A stretch of 7,783 nucleotides of DNA from Frankiales bacterium (lineage in GTDB: Bacteria > Actinomycetota > Actinomycetes > Mycobacteriales > SCTD01): NCBI GenBank assembly GCA_025465145.1, contig JAODNS010000021.1:1-7783 (forward strand). The letters are read 5' to 3'. The notes below the pieces were generated by a model. It did not search any database. It saw nothing but the letters and a program-made list of their open reading frames with translations, and was not told the origin of the DNA. The position numbers and the translations under genes are program-made. This document shows positions 5,835 to 7,783 of this stretch, piece by piece. Position 1 is the stretch's first letter. The number at the start of each line of letters is the position of its first letter.

Positions 5835-6623
5835 ATGACCGACCAGCACTTCGGCGAGTCCGGCGGGAAGCTGTCGTACGGCAGCTACCTGCGGGTGGCG
5901 GAGCTGCTCGGGCAGCAGGTGGTCGTGAGCGATCCCGCGGCGCACGACGAGCTGCTGTTCATCACGGTGCACCAGGTCTACGAGCTGTGGTTCAAGCAGG
6001 TGCTGCACGAGCTGACGGCCGCGCGCGACCGGATGCTGGAGGGCGATGCCTACCTGCCGCGCAAGGCGCTGCAGCGGGTGCACGTGATCGAGCGGGTGCT
6101 CATCCAGCAGGTGCAGGTGCTGGAGACGATGACGCCGCAGGACTTCCTCGCCTTCCGGGCGCACCTGTCACCGGCGAGCGGCTTCCAGTCGGTGCAGTTC
6201 CGCGAGCTCGAGTTCCTCTCCGGAGCGCGCGATCCGGCGTACGTGCAGCGGATGGCACAGGCGACGACCGCCGAGCAGGACCGGATGTGGAAGCGGCTGG
6301 CCGAGCCCAGCCTGTGGGACGCCTTCGTCGCGCTGGTCGAGCAGCGCGGGCTGCCGATGGGCGACGAGAACGTGCGGCGGGCGTCGCTGCTGACGATCGC
6401 GCGGGCGCAGCCGGACGAGCACGCGGACCTGTGGGACCTGGCGGAGGGGCTGCTCGAGCACGACTCACTGGCGAGCCAGTGGCGCTCCCGGCACGTCGAC
6501 ATGGTCGAGCGGCAGATCGGCACGAAGTCCGGCACCGGCGGGTCGTCGGGCGCCCCGTACCTGCGCACCAGACTGGCGTTCCGGTACTACCCAGAGCTGT
6601 GGGAGCTCAGGTCCTTCCTGTGA
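5835..6623 (+). CDS. kynA: Tryptophan 2,3-dioxygenase
   Basis: This haem enzyme inserts O2 into L-tryptophan to give N-formylkynurenine, the first step of the kynurenine pathway. The 262-residue protein has near-standard bacterial length. YGSYLRVAELLGQQ starts the domain. ITVHQVYELWFKQ supplies the active-site His46. FRAHLSPASGFQSVQFRELE carries Arg108, which binds the substrate carboxylate. The C-terminal HVDMVERQIGTKSGTGGSSG gives the haem-ligand His220 and substrate-binding Thr234. These correspond to Xanthomonas enzyme residues His55, Arg117, His240 and Thr254. No kynurenine formamidase or kynureninase gene follows; instead a broken pafA-like sequence begins 12 bases after the stop. The gene is divergent from the racemase gene, 24 bases between the two ATGs. 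Confidence 0.95.
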   Translation: MTDQHFGESGGKLSYGSYLRVAELLGQQVVVSDPAAHDELLFITVHQVYELWFKQVLHELTAARDRMLEGDAYLPRKALQRVHVIERVLIQQVQVLETMTPQDFLAFRAHLSPASGFQSVQFRELEFLSGARDPAYVQRMAQATTAEQDRMWKRLAEPSLWDAFVALVEQRGLPMGDENVRRASLLTIARAQPDEHADLWDLAEGLLEHDSLASQWRSRHVDMVERQIGTKSGTGGSSGAPYLRTRLAFRYYPELWELRSFL

Positions 6624-6635
6624 CAGGCTGACGAC

Positions 6636-6676
6636 GTGGAGCGCCGCCTCCCGGCATCGAGAACGAGTACGGCGTA
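6636..6676 (+). pseudogene. pafA: Truncated, frameshifted remnant of the Pup ligase gene pafA (5' end only)
   Basis: GTG at 6636 opens with codons for V/M-E-R-R-L (6636-6650). After two extra bases, the frame starting at 6653 encodes GIENEYGV (6653-6676). Joined, this reads as the start of PafA (pattern M-x-R-R-I-x-G-I/L-E-N/T-E-Y/F-G-V), including the glutamate that helps bind Mg-ATP. One base is missing between the two halves, and after 6676 nothing resembles PafA in any frame. Dop starts similarly, but usually with ETEYGI rather than ENEYGV, so PafA is the better match. Intact PafA has about 450 residues. Its location beside the proteasome genes supports the identification, though the match is short. 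Confidence 0.6.
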
Positions 6677-6852
6677 CAAGCGTCCAGGTCGCAGGGCTCT
6701 TGCGGTCGACGTGCACCAAAGCTGCAGCAATCGCGGCCGGCCAGTCATCCGCAGTCGGTGCAAGCCGCCCTGGTGGGTCCCTGTCGGTTGAGGTGCGGCG
6801 CCGTGAGCGGGTGGACTGGGCAGTCAGCGCTGTGGCGCACAGCCCATGTGGA
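6677..6852. other. Non-coding junction between pafA-like remnant and FtsX-like gene
   Basis: About 175 bases that carry no recognisable gene on either strand. Frames are open by chance, but their translations look like nothing I know. The DNA looks less GC-rich than the proteasome genes. I see no tRNA end, transposase fragment or terminal inverted repeat. It probably contains the breakpoint where pafA similarity ends and the differently composed FtsX region begins. Confidence 0.4.
6829..6843 (-). terminator. Stem-loop just downstream of the FtsX-like gene
   Basis: GCTGTG (6829-6834) and CACAGC (6838-6843) form a perfect six-base-pair stem around a three-base loop, starting nine bases past the stop of the minus-strand FtsX-like gene. 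No T-run follows, so if it ends transcription it would be of the tractless kind proposed for actinobacteria. The stem is short. Confidence 0.25.
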
Positions 6853-7783
6853 TCACAGGTCGCGCAGCCGAGAGGGGTCCGTGCGCCCGGCCCATCGGCC
6901 TGAGGCGGCTGCAGCAGCTGTGCCGACGCCTGCCACCCCGCCTAGCAGGAGAGCTACAAACGCCCATGGCACGGCCGGGTGGGATGGTGGCGGGTCGAAG
7001 ATGCCGTTGAGGACCTTCACGAGTTGCACGGCCACGATGCCACCGGTGGTGACCCCACCGATCAGCCCGCCGATGACGACTGCACGTGCCTCGCTCGACA
7101 GGAAGCGTGCCCGCTGTCGCATGGTCGCGCCGAGGACGGCGAGGGCAACCAGCGGTCGACGCCGCTGCGCCGCGCCAACGACGAGCACAAGGCCGGCGCT
7201 CGCGGCGGCAAGCAGCAGACCGAAGGCCAACGTCAACGCTGCCAGGCCAGACAGGCTGCCGGCCGCCAGTCCGGATGCGGACGGCACGGCCACGCGAGGG
7301 GCGGTGGTGTCGTTCACGAGCGCAGCGACCGGCATGCGCTTGTCGGCGGAGATGGCCGCGGCGACGCGGCCTGGGAGGTCGGTCTTCACCAGGAGGGTCT
7401 CCACCGCCGGGGAGCCGGTGGCCTGCGCGATGTAACGTCGGTTGGCGATCACGAAGCTGTCCCGCGGGGCGGTGGCGAACTCGGTCACAACCCCGACGAC
7501 GTGGAACGGCACAGGGACGTAGACGCCGGCGGCGTTGCGCAAGCGCATCCGGACAAGGTCGCCCGTTCGAAGCTGGTAGTCGTGCAGCGTCTCCTGGGAC
7601 AGCAGCGCGCCATCAGGCGTTGTGGCCAACCGAGCCAGCACCTGCCGCACAGAGCTGCCGGGTGTGAAAGCGTCCTGGAGGGGTGCGGCCCGGCCGATGG
7701 TGCGGGCGTCGACGCCGTACAGGTCCTGCAGGTCCGGGCCGACGTAGGTGAGCCGATGCGTCACTTGCTCCACGGCCGTCACG
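6853..7783 (-). CDS. FtsX-like permease, C-terminal part (runs off right edge)
   Basis: At least 309 residues are visible, ending at the TGA at 6855-6853. Because the frame is open to the window edge, the GTG at 7782 need not be the true start. Residues 1-170 form a mostly soluble, MacB-like extracytoplasmic region (RTGDLVRMRL, VPFHVVGVVTEF, DSFVIANRRYI). Three hydrophobic segments follow, at about 174-203, 234-255 and 270-293. The conserved RRRPLVALAVLGATMRQ loop lies between the first two, and the protein ends in SRLRDL. This is the usual FtsX C-terminal module of ABC transporters that work with a MacB/LolD-type ATPase on lipids, lipoproteins or peptides, or in envelope remodelling. Codons ending in A or T (GCT, ACA, TCT, CTT, TTG, CGA) are clearly more frequent than in the proteasome genes, suggesting a different origin. 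Confidence 0.85.
   Translation of the reverse strand, partial: VTAVEQVTHRLTYVGPDLQDLYGVDARTIGRAAPLQDAFTPGSSVRQVLARLATTPDGALLSQETLHDYQLRTGDLVRMRLRNAAGVYVPVPFHVVGVVTEFATAPRDSFVIANRRYIAQATGSPAVETLLVKTDLPGRVAAAISADKRMPVAALVNDTTAPRVAVPSASGLAAGSLSGLAALTLAFGLLLAAASAGLVLVVGAAQRRRPLVALAVLGATMRQRARFLSSEARAVVIGGLIGGVTTGGIVAVQLVKVLNGIFDPPPSHPAVPWAFVALLLGGVAGVGTAAAAASGRWAGRTDPSRLRDL

Noticed and set aside
5811..6164. Upstream extension of the racemase reading frame
   Set aside because: The extension is antisense to the tryptophan dioxygenase gene, and the family N-terminus begins at the ATG at 5810.
6700..6903. Plus-strand frame with RRRERVDWAV, considered as an internal piece of PafA or Dop
   Set aside because: Only a few residues (VDWAV) are reminiscent of a PafA segment, with no supporting flanks; chance is more likely.
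6758..7667. Plus-strand open frames opposite the FtsX-like gene
   Set aside because: Their translations are Arg/Ala/Pro-rich without motifs, while the minus strand shows a coherent permease with membrane segments.
1..7783. CRISPR arrays, tRNA or rRNA genes, insertion sequences and long repeats
   Set aside because: Reading both strands, I found no repeat-spacer pattern, cloverleaf with a CCA end, transposase motif or repeat longer than chance.

Overview
The window is very GC-rich, with G or C in almost every third codon position across most genes. It carries the Pup-proteasome core (pup, prcB, prcA), which points clearly to an actinobacterium (Actinomycetota). I cannot name the genus.

Layout from left to right. 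(1) Positions 1-257, minus strand: the N-terminus of an exported protein that runs off the left edge. (2) 359-706: a small soluble Rieske [2Fe-2S] protein. (3) 770-979: pup, with its own -10 element and Shine-Dalgarno (SD) sequence, encoding a Pup that already ends in Gly-Gly-Glu. (4) 985-1679: a gene of the recombination endonuclease VII family, five bases behind pup. Its first zinc knuckle is split between two reading frames. (5) 1680-2114, minus strand: a small lipoprotein of unknown function whose stop codon abuts the endonuclease stop. (6) 2199-4280: prcB, prcA and a lipoprotein FKBP prolyl isomerase, tightly packed and probably one transcript. (7) 4301-4705: a ChaB-domain protein with a Rho-N-like tail. 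(8) 4695-5810, minus strand: an alpha-methylacyl-CoA racemase. (9) 5835-6623: tryptophan 2,3-dioxygenase, divergent from the racemase across only 24 bases. (10) 6636-6676: a short remnant that reads like the first dozen codons of pafA (the Pup ligase), with a one-base frame break and then complete loss of similarity. (11) 6853-7783, minus strand: the C-terminal part of an FtsX-like permease with visibly different codon choice, running off the right edge.

How the genes fit together: Pup tags proteins, and PrcB (beta, catalytic Thr) with PrcA (alpha, gate) forms the 20S core that degrades them. The ligase PafA, the depupylase Dop and the ATPase ring (Mpa/ARC) are not present intact here. The rest of the window is ordinary metabolism and envelope functions. 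The most notable points are the broken pafA-like start beside a change in base composition, the frame break in the pup-linked endonuclease, and a symmetric pair of overlapping, apparently leaderless promoters between the racemase and the dioxygenase.
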